Below are positions 7,910 through 16,832 of a stretch of 64,000 nt of DNA, one piece after another. How positions within the stretch are numbered: the stretch's first letter is position 1; each line of letters opens with the position of its first letter. The stretch is from contig CP119312.1 in the NCBI GenBank assembly GCA_029202405.1, forward strand, positions 2,299,001 through 2,363,000, in the 5' to 3' direction. The DNA is from Candidatus Devosia phytovorans (lineage in GTDB: Bacteria > Pseudomonadota > Alphaproteobacteria > Rhizobiales > Devosiaceae). Made by a program: the position numbers and the translations under genes. A model generated the notes under the pieces. It was not told where the DNA came from and did not search any database. It saw only the letters and a program-made list of their open reading frames with translations.

Positions 7910-9397
7910 TTATCGCCCCCGCTTCAAGCCGCCCAGGATGCCGCGCACCAGCGCGCTTCCCAAGCGATTGGCCACCGTGCGGGCCAGCGAATTCATCGCG
8001 GCCTCGGCCGGAGTCTGGCGGGTGGACGTCCGGCGAGGCCTATCGTCCTGATAGGTGCGCTCGGTCTTTCTGATCTCGTCATCCTGGCGCTGGCGCTCTT
8101 CGGCCAATTGCTTGTCGCGCGCCTTTTTGGCCAGCACTTCAAAGGCAGATTCTCGATCAACGACAGTGTCATAGAGACCGGCGACGGGCGAGTTGGCGAT
8201 GATGGCGCGACGCTCCTCGGGCAGTAGCGGGCCGACCTGCGCCGACGGCGGGCGGATCAACGTGCGGCCAACCATGGAGGGAATGCCCTTGGCTTCGAGC
8301 ACCGAGACCAAAGCCTCGCCGATGCCGAGCTGGGTGATGACCTCTTCGGTCGAGAAAGCCGGGTTGGGACGGAAGGTTTCGGCGGCGACACGCACCGCCT
8401 TCTGCTCGCGCGGGGTATAGGCACGGAGGGCGTGCTGGACGCGGTTGGCGAGCTGGGCGAGCACCGATTCGGGGATGTCGACGGGGTTCTGCGTGACGAA
8501 ATAAACCCCGACACCCTTGGAGCGGACGAGGCGGACGACCTGTTCCACCTTGTCGATCAGCACCTTTGGCGCGTCGTCGAAGAGGAGGTGCGCTTCGTCG
8601 AAGAAGAAGACGAGTTTGGGCTTGTCGACGTCGCCAACCTCCGGAAGCTCCTCAAAAAGTTCGCTCAGCATCCAGAGCAGGAAGGTGGCGTAGAGGCGCG
8701 GCGAGCGCATCAATTCGTCGGCGGCGAGGATGGAAATGAAGCCCTTGCCGTCGCGGTCAACGCGCATCAGGTCGGCGATTTCCAGCGAGCGTTCGCCGAA
8801 AAAGTTCTCGGCGCCCTGCTGTTCGAGCACCAGAAGGGCGCGCTGGATGGCGCCGATGGAGGTCGGCGAGACGTTGCCGTAGCGGGTGGAAATCTCTTTG
8901 CTACGCTCCTGGATCTCCACCAGAAGAGCGCGTAAATCCTTGAGATCAAGCAATAAAAGGCCTTCGTCGTCGGCCAGCTTGAAGGCGATGTTGAGGACAC
9001 CTTCCTGGGTGTCGTTGAGCTGCAGCATGCGGCTCAGCAGCAAGGCACCCATTTCGGAAATTGTGGCGCGGATCGGATGACCCTGGCGGCCGAACAGGTC
9101 CCAGAAGATTACCGGAAAGACGTCGTCCTTATAGTCGATAAAGCCGATGTCGCTGGCGCGCTGGGTCTGCCAGCCCTGGGCCGCGCCCAGCTTGCCGACG
9201 CCACTCAGATCGCCCTTGATATCGGCGGCAAAGACCGGCACGCCGGCGGCGGAAAATCCTTCAGCCATAACCTGTAAGGTCACGGTCTTGCCGGTGCCCG
9301 TGGCGCCGGTGACGAGGCCGTGGCGGTTGCCATATTTCAGCGCCAGATATTCGGGCTGCGTGCTGGTCCCGAGGAAAATCTTGTCGTCAGCGAGCAT
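7910..9397 (-). CDS. HerA-like ATPase, DUF853 family (YjgR-like)
   Basis: A 495-residue P-loop ATPase of the HerA/FtsK superfamily. The Walker A GATGTGKT is at residues 31-38 after the usual N-terminal [14 protein letters not shown]; Walker B reads [12 protein letters not shown]; the sensor segment [17 protein letters not shown] is intact. The C-terminus is a charged linker followed by a short conserved helix ([18 protein letters not shown]). HerA relatives pump or translocate DNA with a nuclease partner, but DUF853 proteins are stand-alone and their role is unproven. It is followed by the LOG-like gene in an operon. Confidence 0.85.
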   Translation of the reverse strand: MLADDKIFLGTSTQPEYLALKYGNRHGLVTGATGTGKTVTLQVMAEGFSAAGVPVFAADIKGDLSGVGKLGAAQGWQTQRASDIGFIDYKDDVFPVIFWDLFGRQGHPIRATISEMGALLLSRMLQLNDTQEGVLNIAFKLADDEGLLLLDLKDLRALLVEIQERSKEISTRYGNVSPTSIGAIQRALLVLEQQGAENFFGERSLEIADLMRVDRDGKGFISILAADELMRSPRLYATFLLWMLSELFEELPEVGDVDKPKLVFFFDEAHLLFDDAPKVLIDKVEQVVRLVRSKGVGVYFVTQNPVDIPESVLAQLANRVQHALRAYTPREQKAVRVAAETFRPNPAFSTEEVITQLGIGEALVSVLEAKGIPSMVGRTLIRPPSAQVGPLLPEERRAIIANSPVAGLYDTVVDRESAFEVLAKKARDKQLAEERQRQDDEIRKTERTYQDDRPRRTSTRQTPAEAAMNSLARTVANRLGSALVRGILGGLKRGR

Positions 9398-9514
9398 TGC
9401 GCACCCTTGCCTTGCGTTGCGTTCTTATAGCCGCCTGCCCGAGTGTGGGACAACTCGTAACTCTGTTTTCCATTGCTAGTAGGCAGTCCAGGTCTGGAAA
9501 GGCATGATCGGACC

Positions 9515-10810
9515 ATGACCCATGCCCTTCGCCTCAGCCGTCGCAGCATGCTGAAAGCATGCTTGTCTAGTGCCGCCGTTTTGCCCGTCGCAGCCCATGC
9601 GCAGGGCATGCTCGACGCATCGAGCGAGGGGCTCGTGGGCAACTTGTCTGATGACCAGTCCGAACTTGTACGATCAATTTTGGAACGGGCCAGCGCTGCC
9701 GGTCAAAGTGTGCGACTGCCAACAGGGACGATCCGCATCAGCGCCCTCGACCTGCCCGGCAATGTGATCGTCGAAGGCGTGCCGGGTCAGACCGAGATCG
9801 CGATCCTTCCCGACGGGTCTGGCCTGCGCATTGCCGATATGGCTTCGGTGGTGTTGCGCGATATTGCGATCAGCGGCGGGACCAATGCGCTGACCATTTC
9901 AAACAGTTCGGAGATCACCCTCGAGCGCTGCCGTTTCAGCGATGCCGATGTCGGGGTGTCGCTGAGCAATGCCGGGGCCAGGATTCGGGATTGTACTTTC
10001 GACAATCTCGGCGACGCCGCCATCCACTCCATGGACAGTCTTGGACTGCTGATCACCGGCAATAGGATCGATGGCTGCGGCAATGCCGGTATCCGCATCT
10101 GGCGCAGCGAGAGCGGGTCGGATGGGACCATCATTTCCAGCAACCGCATCGCCAATGTCGACTGGGTCGGCGGCGGCAATGGGCAGAATGGCAATGGGGT
10201 GAATGTGTTCAAGGCGGATGAAGTGATCATCGCCGACAATCACATCGCCGACTGTGCCTTTACCGCCGTGCGGCTGAACGGCACCCGGAACAGCCAGATC
10301 AGCGGCAATATGTGTCTTCGTTCCGGCGAGGTGGCGATTTTCTCCGAGTTCGAATTCTCCGGCTCGATCATCGCCAACAATATCGTGGACACCGCCGCGA
10401 CTGGCATATCGATCACCAATTTCGATGTCGGCGGGGCGCTGGCGGTGTGTTCAGCCAATATCGTGCGCAATATCCTGCCGGTATCGGCGGTCAATCCCGA
10501 CACGCTCCCGATCGGCATCTTTGCCGAGGCGGACACGGCGATCTCGGGCAATACCGTCACCCAGGTGCCGGGCGTCGCCATTGCGGCGGGCTATGGAGCC
10601 TTCCTGCGCAATGTGGTGATCACAGCCAATGTGGTGACCGAGAGCAATTACGGGATCGGCGTCAGCGTGGTCGAGGGCGCCGGCAAAGTGCGGATCGGGG
10701 ACAATGTGATCTCCTCCAGCGCGCATGACGTGGTGGGCATGGCCTGGGACGAGGTGGTGGAGACGGATCTGGCAGTGAATGCGGCCAGGTATGCGAATGT
10801 GATTTTTTGA
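9515..10810 (+). CDS. TIGR03808-type Tat-exported right-handed beta-helix protein
   Basis: A 431-residue protein with a twin-arginine signal (RLSRRSMLKACLSSAAVLPVAAHA) and a body of repeated short beta turns: ISGGTNALTISNSSEI, ISSNRIANVD, IADNHIADC, ISGNMCLRSG and similar. These are typical of parallel beta-helix (pectate-lyase-like) folds. Members of this family are described as Tat-translocated repetitive proteins of unknown function in alphaproteobacteria. The start at 9515 puts the RR pair about eight residues in; the frame from 9473 adds an unlikely extension. It may act on a polysaccharide in the periplasm, but no catalytic residues can be assigned. Confidence 0.8.
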   Translation: MTHALRLSRRSMLKACLSSAAVLPVAAHAQGMLDASSEGLVGNLSDDQSELVRSILERASAAGQSVRLPTGTIRISALDLPGNVIVEGVPGQTEIAILPDGSGLRIADMASVVLRDIAISGGTNALTISNSSEITLERCRFSDADVGVSLSNAGARIRDCTFDNLGDAAIHSMDSLGLLITGNRIDGCGNAGIRIWRSESGSDGTIISSNRIANVDWVGGGNGQNGNGVNVFKADEVIIADNHIADCAFTAVRLNGTRNSQISGNMCLRSGEVAIFSEFEFSGSIIANNIVDTAATGISITNFDVGGALAVCSANIVRNILPVSAVNPDTLPIGIFAEADTAISGNTVTQVPGVAIAAGYGAFLRNVVITANVVTESNYGIGVSVVEGAGKVRIGDNVISSSAHDVVGMAWDEVVETDLAVNAARYANVIF

Positions 10811-10835
10811 TCGGGCCGTCACCGGGCGACCCAAA

Positions 10836-10980
10836 CACTCGATGTCACCCCGGCCTTGAGCCGGGGCCCATCTCGATAATTCTCCACGGCCGCGAGGTCG
10901 TTGTGCTTGATCACCAATACCTTACGGCAGCCCATCCATCTCGAGATGGGTCCCGGCTCAAGGCCGGGATGACATCGGGG
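10836..10980. repeat. Family A palindromic repeat pair, copy 2
   Basis: Left half GATGTCACCCCGGCCTTGAG and right half CTCAAGGCCGGGATGACATC are exact reverse complements across about 90 bases. It occupies most of the gap between the convergent beta-helix and asparaginase genes and could terminate both by forming a long hairpin. Confidence 0.85.
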
Positions 10981-11002
10981 GTGGGGGGGAGGTTGGTGGG
11001 TT

Positions 11003-12001
11003 TCAGGAAACCGCCCGCAACTCCCCGACCTCAGCACCGCGCACGCTCTTGATGGTCTGGTGGGCCAGGCCTTCCAGGATTTTTGTCTGTTCAGCGTCGG
11101 GATCGGCGTGTTTGAGCAGCATGGCGGCCAGCATGGCCTGGCTGGCCGGGATATTGCCGTCGTCGCATTTCAGCGCATAGCCCCAGCCCTTGTCGCGGAT
11201 GGCGCCGCATTGCACGCCTTCGGCGCCGACCTTCTGCATCAGCCGGCCCTTGAAGGCGGCCATCAGCATGGTGTCGGGGTGGCCGGTGCCGGCGACGAGA
11301 TGGGGATGGCGGGTCGCGGCGTCGAACAGGCGCTGCGCGGCCGTGGCGAGGTCAGGCGCAATCCCCTGCCCCGATGCCATGCGGGCAAAGCCCAGGGCAA
11401 AAGCGCGGAGCGGCGCGGCAAAGGTCGGGATGGAGCAGCCATCGGTGCCGCATTTTTCTTCGCTGAGGCTTTCGCCGATCACCGCTTCGACCGCGGCGCG
11501 CACGGCCTTCTGCACTTCGTGTTCGCGGCCCACATAGCCCGCCGTCGGCACGCCCATGGCGAGGGCCACGCTCAGCATGCCGGAATGCTTGCCCGAACAA
11601 TTGTTATGCAGGGGGCTCGGCTCGCTGCCCGAAGCCCGCAGCGCCTCGCGGGCGGCGGCATTGGTGGGGGCATGAGCGCCGCATTCGAGATCGGCCGCAG
11701 ACAGGCCGATGCGGGTGAGGAGATGGTTGGCGGTCTTCACATGCGCATCTTCGCCATGGTGGCTGGCGCAGGCCAGAGCCAGCTCTTCGTCACTGTGATG
11801 GAACCTGCCCTCGGCCTGGCGCGCAAAGATCGGCAACGCCTGCATGGACTTGATGGCGGAGCGCGGGAAGATGGGGCGCTCGATATCGCCTTGCGAGGCG
11901 ATGACTGCGCCCGTGGCATCGACAATGACCCAGGCTCCGCGATGGCGGTTTTCGACCCAGTTGCCGCGCAGGGTTTCGGCAAGAATGGGGTTGGCATCCA
12001 T
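11003..12001 (-). CDS. L-asparaginase, class 3 (Rhizobium etli ReAV type)
   Basis: Hydrolyses L-asparagine to aspartate and ammonia. The 332-residue protein belongs to the asparaginase II family unrelated to the E. coli enzymes. Positions known to matter in the R. etli thermolabile enzyme fall on exactly the same numbers here: Ser48 and Lys51 (SAIKS), Ser80 (CASHHGE), Cys135 and Lys138 (NNCSGKHSG), Asp187 and Cys189 (GTDGCS). It has no signal peptide, so it acts in the cytoplasm. It stands alone, between a repeat pair and a small exported peptide gene. Confidence 0.92.
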   Translation of the reverse strand: MDANPILAETLRGNWVENRHRGAWVIVDATGAVIASQGDIERPIFPRSAIKSMQALPIFARQAEGRFHHSDEELALACASHHGEDAHVKTANHLLTRIGLSAADLECGAHAPTNAAAREALRASGSEPSPLHNNCSGKHSGMLSVALAMGVPTAGYVGREHEVQKAVRAAVEAVIGESLSEEKCGTDGCSIPTFAAPLRAFALGFARMASGQGIAPDLATAAQRLFDAATRHPHLVAGTGHPDTMLMAAFKGRLMQKVGAEGVQCGAIRDKGWGYALKCDDGNIPASQAMLAAMLLKHADPDAEQTKILEGLAHQTIKSVRGAEVGELRAVS

Positions 12002-12078
12002 CAGAAAAAACTCCGGTCCAGACTGTCCTTGAGGAACAGCGCAGGACCGGAAAAGTCAATCTGGAGGTCGGCACGAAA

Positions 12079-12231
12079 TCAAAATTGCGGCACGGTCAGT
12101 GTCTGAACGATCAGCACGCGGGATTCGGGTTTGGCCTTGGCCATGGCCGGCTGCACCGCAAAGGCACCGGCCGAAACGATCACCAGCCCGCAAAGCGTGG
12201 CGATGAGCAGTTTTTCCTGACGCTTGTTCAT
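12079..12231 (-). CDS. Small (50 aa) exported or membrane-anchored protein, unknown function
   Basis: The frame from ATG at 12231 encodes MNKRQEKLLIATLCGL..., a positively charged start, a hydrophobic stretch (LLIATLCGLVIVSAGAFAV), then AMAKAKPESRVLIVQTLTVPQF. It looks like a signal peptide with an AMA cleavage site, leaving a peptide of about 20 residues, or a single-pass anchor. A strong AGGGGGAC ribosome site lies just upstream of the ATG. I do not recognise the family. It lies upstream of the asparaginase gene on the same strand, 77 bases before its start. Confidence 0.55.
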   Translation of the reverse strand: MNKRQEKLLIATLCGLVIVSAGAFAVQPAMAKAKPESRVLIVQTLTVPQF

Positions 12232-12460
12232 GATGTCCCCCTGGACATGTCGATTGTGGAGGCATGATGCCCCGACGCCGTTGAACTGACCGTGATGGGT
12301 CTGTTCAGAATGCGTTCATCCTGTGCGCAGCGCATTGCGTGAACATTGCGTGCTTGAACACCAGTTCGCGCTGCCTCGCCTCACCCATTTGGGTGGGACG
12401 GAACGATTGGCAGCCGACGGCTTACCGCCTAGTCTTGTGCCCAACAAAAGGGAGACGAGG

Positions 12461-13318
12461 ATGAGCAGGATTGTGGTCACGGGTGGCAGCGGCAAGCTGG
12501 GACAGGCGGTTCTGCGGGACCTGATTGCGCATGGCCATGAGGTGCTGAACCTTGATCAGCAGGCACTGAAGCAACCGATCTGCCCGAGCATCAAGATCGA
12601 CCTGACCAATTTCGGCGAAGTGGCCGCGGCGATCCTGGGCGGCGTCGACGAGCGCAAGGGGCCGTTCGATGCCGTGGTGCATCTGGCGGCGATTCCGGCG
12701 CCGGGGCTGGCGGCCAATGCCAAGACCTTCGCCGACAATGTGCCGACGACCTATAATGTCTTCGAAGCCAGCCGGTTGGCAGGCATCAAGAACATTGTCT
12801 TTGCCTCGAGCGAGACGGTGCTCGGCCTGCCCTTCGACACGCCGCCGCCCTATGCGCCGGTGGACGAGGAGTATTATCCGCGACCGGAAAGTGCCTATTC
12901 GCTGGGCAAGCTTCTGGACGAGACCATGGCGGCACAATTCTGCCGCTGGGACCCGGAGCTGCGCATCGTGGCCTTACGCTTTTCCAATGTGATGAACCCG
13001 GAGGACTATGCCGGTTTTCCCAAGTTCGACGCCGATCCAAAGAGCCGGAAATGGAACCTCTGGGGCTATATCGATGCGCGTGACGGCGCGCAGGCGGTGC
13101 GCCGGGCGATCCAGGCCGATTTCAAGGGGTTCGAAGCCTTCATCATCGCCAATGCAGATACGGTGATGAGCCGGTCGAACATGTCGCTGTTGGCGGAAGT
13201 GTTTCCCGGGGTCCCGACCAAGGGGAACATGACGCAGAACGGGACGCTGCTGTCCATCGAAAAGGCCAAACGGATGCTGGGGTATTCGCCGCAGTTTAGT
13301 TGGCGGAATGAGGTGTAG
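12461..13318 (+). CDS. NAD-dependent epimerase/dehydratase (extended SDR)
   Basis: A 285-residue extended short-chain dehydrogenase. Residues 3-13 form the nucleotide-binding IVVTGGSGKLG; the catalytic YxxxK appears as YSLGK in PESAYSLGKLLDE; VVHLAAIPAPG and FASSETVLG are conserved substrate-region motifs. It probably acts on a nucleotide sugar or a sugar acid such as a uronate. The start at 12461 has GGAGACGAGG upstream; the longer frame is not family-like. No sugar operon is adjacent, so the substrate is open. Confidence 0.8.
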   Translation: MSRIVVTGGSGKLGQAVLRDLIAHGHEVLNLDQQALKQPICPSIKIDLTNFGEVAAAILGGVDERKGPFDAVVHLAAIPAPGLAANAKTFADNVPTTYNVFEASRLAGIKNIVFASSETVLGLPFDTPPPYAPVDEEYYPRPESAYSLGKLLDETMAAQFCRWDPELRIVALRFSNVMNPEDYAGFPKFDADPKSRKWNLWGYIDARDGAQAVRRAIQADFKGFEAFIIANADTVMSRSNMSLLAEVFPGVPTKGNMTQNGTLLSIEKAKRMLGYSPQFSWRNEV

Positions 13319-13337
13319 CGAGCTTTATCAACACCCT

Positions 13338-13469
13338 GCCACGCCCTCGTGGTTCGAGGCTCGCGAAGGGCTCGCACCTCACCATGAGGGCTACGAAGAA
13401 ATCGATCTACCAACAGCCCTCATGGTGAGGTGCTTTGCGCAGCAAAGCCTCGAACCACGAGGGCGTGGC
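13338..13469. repeat. Family B inverted-pair repeat, copy 1
   Basis: Left half CACGCCCTCGTGGTTCGAGG, then CTCACCATGAGGGCTAC; right half AGCCCTCATGGTGAGG, then CCTCGAACCACGAGGGCGTG. The halves are near-perfect reverse complements around a non-conserved centre. It sits between the convergent epimerase and sugar dehydrogenase genes. Confidence 0.85.
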
Positions 13470-13515
13470 CGGGTGCCATTCGAGCGTGGCTCTCATGGCA
13501 TCGCGGTTTAGGCGC

Positions 13516-14727
13516 CTATCCAGCCGTCACGCGGACAATCGTCGACGTCCCAGCCTGGGGATCTTCCGTCACCGCATAAACCGCCCCATCCGGGCCAACC
13601 TTCACATCGCGGACGCGGGCTTCGAGAGGGATGCGTTCTTCGGAGACGACGGTGTCACCATCGAGATGGACGACCACGAGGCCCTGCGATACCAGACCGC
13701 CGATGATGAAGGTGTTTTCCCATGCGGGGAATTCATCGCCGGCATAATAGGCCATGCCGGAGGGGGCGATCACCGGGTCCCAATAATAGGCTGGCTGGGT
13801 GGTTTCGGCATTTTCGGTCACGCCATCGCCGATCTGTTCGCCGCTATATTCGACGCCATAGGCAACATCGGGCCAACCGTAATTGACGCCGGCTTCGGGA
13901 CGGTTGAGTTCGTCGCCGCCCTTGGTGCCATGCTCGACGATCCACAGGCGGCCGTCGCCATCAAGCGCAGCCGACTGGGTGTTGCGGTGACCAAGGCTCC
14001 AGATTTCGGGCAGTGCACCTTCCGTCTCGGCAAAGGGATTGCCTTCGAAGGGCGCGCCTGTCTCGGTGATGCGGAAAACCTTGCCGAGGCCGCTTTCCAG
14101 CTCCTGGGCCTGGGGCCGCGTCACGTCGTCGGAGCGTTCGCCGACGGTGACATAGAGTTCATAGTCTGGGCCCCAGACCAGGCGCGAGCCGTAATGCTTG
14201 TCGCCGTCATAGGTCGGGGTCTGCTGGAAGACGGTCTGGACATCCTGCAGCTCGCCGCCGCCATTGTCGTCGGGCACCAGCGTGCCCATGGCGACCGTCG
14301 TGCCATTGCCGCCTTCGCGGGGCTCGGCATAGGAGAAATAGACGCCGCGGCGTTCTTCATAATCGGGCGCCAGCGCGACATCGAGCAGGCCGCCCTGCCC
14401 GCGCGCATCGACTTCGGGCACGCCCGTGATCGCCGGACCGGGTGTGCCGTCTTCGCCGATGATATGCATGGCGCCGGACTTGGCCGTGACCAGCATGCGG
14501 CCATCGGGGAGGAATTCCATGGCCCAAAGATGCGGCAGGCCTTCGGCCACCACTTCGGTGGTGACTGCCGTCGCCGTTTCCGGCTCGGGGGCGCGGGTCT
14601 GACCCTCAAAGGCGGGTGTCTGATCGGGGGCATTGGGTGGCGCGGTTTCGGCCTGTGCAAAGGCCGGGCCAGCCAGGAGGGCCGTGGTCAGCAGCGTCGA
14701 TGTGAGCAGGGGCGCGAGGCGGATCAT
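13516..14727 (-). CDS. PQQ-dependent sugar dehydrogenase (aldose dehydrogenase YliI-like)
   Basis: A 403-residue exported protein that oxidises aldoses in the periplasm with PQQ as cofactor. The signal peptide is MIRLAPLLTSTLL...AGPAFAQA. A spacer rich in Pro/Thr/Glu follows, then a six-bladed propeller: LPHLWAMEFLPDGRMLVT, GQGGLLDVALAPDY, HYGSRLVWGPD, IWSLGHRNTQSAAL and GGDELNRPEAGVNYGWP are family signatures. The start at 14727 gives the signal peptide and has GGAGACC upstream; the longer frame runs back through a repeat. No PQQ biosynthesis genes are in the window. A 243-bp gap with a repeat separates it from the urocanase-like gene. Confidence 0.85.
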   Translation of the reverse strand: MIRLAPLLTSTLLTTALLAGPAFAQAETAPPNAPDQTPAFEGQTRAPEPETATAVTTEVVAEGLPHLWAMEFLPDGRMLVTAKSGAMHIIGEDGTPGPAITGVPEVDARGQGGLLDVALAPDYEERRGVYFSYAEPREGGNGTTVAMGTLVPDDNGGGELQDVQTVFQQTPTYDGDKHYGSRLVWGPDYELYVTVGERSDDVTRPQAQELESGLGKVFRITETGAPFEGNPFAETEGALPEIWSLGHRNTQSAALDGDGRLWIVEHGTKGGDELNRPEAGVNYGWPDVAYGVEYSGEQIGDGVTENAETTQPAYYWDPVIAPSGMAYYAGDEFPAWENTFIIGGLVSQGLVVVHLDGDTVVSEERIPLEARVRDVKVGPDGAVYAVTEDPQAGTSTIVRVTAG

Positions 14728-14818
14728 GCAGTGGTCTCCGTGGGTTACGGGAGCCCAACGGGTGACGCATGCTGGCGTTGCGCGAGAGGTGTTCACGATG
14801 GGGTTATGAGGGAGGATC

Positions 14819-14966
14819 GTGGCACGCCCCCGTGGTTCGAGGCTCGCAAGAGCTCGCACCTCACCATGAGGGCTACTGGGAGATGGGTTCCAGAGACACT
14901 GAGCAATCAACAGCCCTCATGGTGAGGTGCGCTTCTTCAGCGCCTCGAACCACGAGGGCGTGGCAC
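14819..14966. repeat. Family B inverted-pair repeat, copy 2
   Basis: Left half CACGCCCCCGTGGTTCGAGG with CACCTCACCATGAGGGCTAC; right half CAGCCCTCATGGTGAGGTGC with CCTCGAACCACGAGGGCGTG. It ends 5 bases before the stop of the urocanase-like gene and fills the gap to the sugar dehydrogenase, so it may act as a terminator or mRNA end-protecting hairpin. Confidence 0.85.
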
Positions 14967-14970
14967 AATC

Positions 14971-16629
14971 CTAGACCCTTATGTGTCCAATCCCCTTCTT
15001 CTCGATCTCATCAAAACTCTCGTCATACCCCGCATCGGCATAGCGCATGACGCCCAGGGCCGTGTCATTGGTGAGGGCGTGATCGAGGCGCTCGTCGCCG
15101 CCGGGCGTGCCATCGGCCACGACCGTGACGCCGGCCGAGGTCATGTAGCCGGCATAGCCGCCACCGCCGGAATGGACGACGACCAGATCGGCCATGGAGG
15201 AGCAGAGCAGCATGGCATCCAGCAAGGGCCAGTCGGCAATGGCGTCGGAGCCGTCCTTCATCCTCTCGGTCATGATATTGGGATGGGCCATGGCGCCGGC
15301 ATCGAGATGGTCGCGGCTGAAGGCGACCGGGCCGGCAAGCGTGCCATCGGCGACCATGGCGTTGACGGCGCGGGCCAGCGCGGTGCGTTCGCCGTGGCCG
15401 AGCCAGGCGATGCGGGCGGGCAAGCCTTCGAAGGGCACGTGCTGGCGGGCGAGTTTCACCCAATTGGTGACGATCTTGTTGTCCGGGAACATCTCCAGCA
15501 ATTTGTCGTCGATCTTGCGAATGTCCTCGGGGTCGCCGCTCAGCGCCATCCAGCGGAAGGGGCCGATGGCGCGGGCAAACAGCGGGCGCAGATAGGCTTC
15601 GGTGAAGATCTTGATGTCGAAGGCATTTTCGACCCCGCCGGCCTGGGCATGGGTGCGGATCAGGTTGCCATTGTCGAAGACTTCCGAACCGGCCTGCTGG
15701 AAGGCCAGCATGGCGCGGACGTGGTCGACGATCGAGGCGCGGCTGGCGGCCATCAACTGGCCCTGACCGTCGACGCGCAGGCGTTTCACCTCCTCGATGC
15801 TCATGCCCTTGGGGACATAGCCATAGACGAGGTCGTGGGCGCTGGTCTGGTCGGTGACGATATCGGGCACGATGCCGCGGCGGGCGATCTCGGGGTAGAT
15901 TTCGGCGGCATTGCCGACAAGGCCGATGGACGTCGCGCGCTTTTCGGCGACCGCCTTTTCGATCATGGCGAGGGCCGTATCGAGGTCGGGGGCGATTTCT
16001 TCGAGATAGCCGATGGCCTTGCGCTTGGCCGCGCGTTCCGCGTCGATGTCGAGGCAAAGGATGGCGGCGCCGGCCATGCGGCCGGCCAGGGGCTGGGCGC
16101 CGCCCATGCCGCCCAGGCCTGCGGTGAGGATGAAGCGACCGGCGAGCGAGCCGTTGAAGCGGTTTTCGGCGATGCGCATGAAGATTTCATAGGTGCCCTG
16201 GATGACGCCTTGGCTGCCGATATATTGCCAGGCGCCGGCGGTGAGGCCGCCCCAGCAGATCAGGCCCTTCTTTTCCAGCTCGTAGAAGACCTCGGCCTTG
16301 GCCCATTGGCCGACGAGATTGCAATTGGCCATGATGACCAGCGGGGCTTTTGAGTGGGTTTTCAAGAGGCCAATCGGCTTGCCGGACTGGATGATGAGGG
16401 TCTGGTCCTCGTCCATGCTGAGCAGGGTTTGCACGATGGCCTTGTGGCTGGCCCAGTTGCGCGCGGCTTTGCCCAGCGCGGCATAGACCACGAGGTCATC
16501 GGGGTTCTCGCCGACGGAGAGGACGTTTTCGAGGAGGCGCAGCAGGGCTTCCTGGCGCCAGCCCTTCGCCCGCAGCTCGGGGCCACCGGGAATGGGGAAA
16601 TTGGGGTGGCGGGGATTGGGTGTGGGCAT
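14971..16629 (-). CDS. Urocanase-family protein (HutU homologue), probable thiourocanate hydratase
   Basis: A 552-residue NAD+-dependent hydratase of the urocanase family. The dinucleotide-binding LTAGLGGMGGAQPLA and the GLVGNAAEIYP and VTDQTSAHD blocks are intact. Several substrate-site blocks differ from histidine-pathway urocanases as I know them: YGQMTAGSW is WGGLTAGAW (126-134), FRTH is LKTH, and the glycine-rich HHGGG...HAG block is HSGGGGYAGYMTSAG (from residue 486), losing two histidines. With the neighbouring MIO-less lyase and DUF917 protein, this points to hydration of thiourocanate, the second step of ergothioneine degradation, rather than urocanate. The start at 16629 has GGAGAAGGAG upstream. 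Standard annotation would be urocanate hydratase, hutU. Confidence 0.85.
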   Translation of the reverse strand: MPTPNPRHPNFPIPGGPELRAKGWRQEALLRLLENVLSVGENPDDLVVYAALGKAARNWASHKAIVQTLLSMDEDQTLIIQSGKPIGLLKTHSKAPLVIMANCNLVGQWAKAEVFYELEKKGLICWGGLTAGAWQYIGSQGVIQGTYEIFMRIAENRFNGSLAGRFILTAGLGGMGGAQPLAGRMAGAAILCLDIDAERAAKRKAIGYLEEIAPDLDTALAMIEKAVAEKRATSIGLVGNAAEIYPEIARRGIVPDIVTDQTSAHDLVYGYVPKGMSIEEVKRLRVDGQGQLMAASRASIVDHVRAMLAFQQAGSEVFDNGNLIRTHAQAGGVENAFDIKIFTEAYLRPLFARAIGPFRWMALSGDPEDIRKIDDKLLEMFPDNKIVTNWVKLARQHVPFEGLPARIAWLGHGERTALARAVNAMVADGTLAGPVAFSRDHLDAGAMAHPNIMTERMKDGSDAIADWPLLDAMLLCSSMADLVVVHSGGGGYAGYMTSAGVTVVADGTPGGDERLDHALTNDTALGVMRYADAGYDESFDEIEKKGIGHIRV

Positions 16630-16685
16630 TTTTTGCTCCTTCTCCGGAGGCATCAACAGACTGTTCTGGTTTCCACCGGTGGTTT

Positions 16686-16830
16686 CACACCCACGGTGTC
16701 ACCCCGGCCTTGAGCCGGGGCCCATCTTGAGATTTCTGGCCTGCCGCAAGGTGTTTGTTCGATCGACCTTGCGGCTGTGGGTCGATCTCGGGATGGGTCC
16801 GGCTCAAGGACGGGATGACATCGAGTGTGG
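16686..16830. repeat. Family A palindromic repeat pair, copy 3
   Basis: Left half GGTGTCACCCCGGCCTTGAG, right half GGCTCAAGGACGGGATGACA, with internal CCGCAAGGTG / ACCTTGCGG. It lies inside the catabolic operon, between the DUF917 and urocanase-like genes, and could lower or segment expression of the last gene. Confidence 0.8.
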
Positions 16831-16832
16831 GG

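Noticed and set aside
13337..13469. CRISPR or IS remnant suggested by repeated GGTTCGAGGC sequences
   Set aside because: Only two mirrored halves per site, no regular spacers, no transposase or target duplication; treated as paired intergenic repeats. The GGTTCGA string resembles a tRNA T-loop, but no cloverleaf can be built.
13435..14925. Plus-strand frame opposite the sugar dehydrogenase
   Set aside because: Starts and ends in family B repeats and lies antisense to a gene with a clear signal peptide and propeller motifs.
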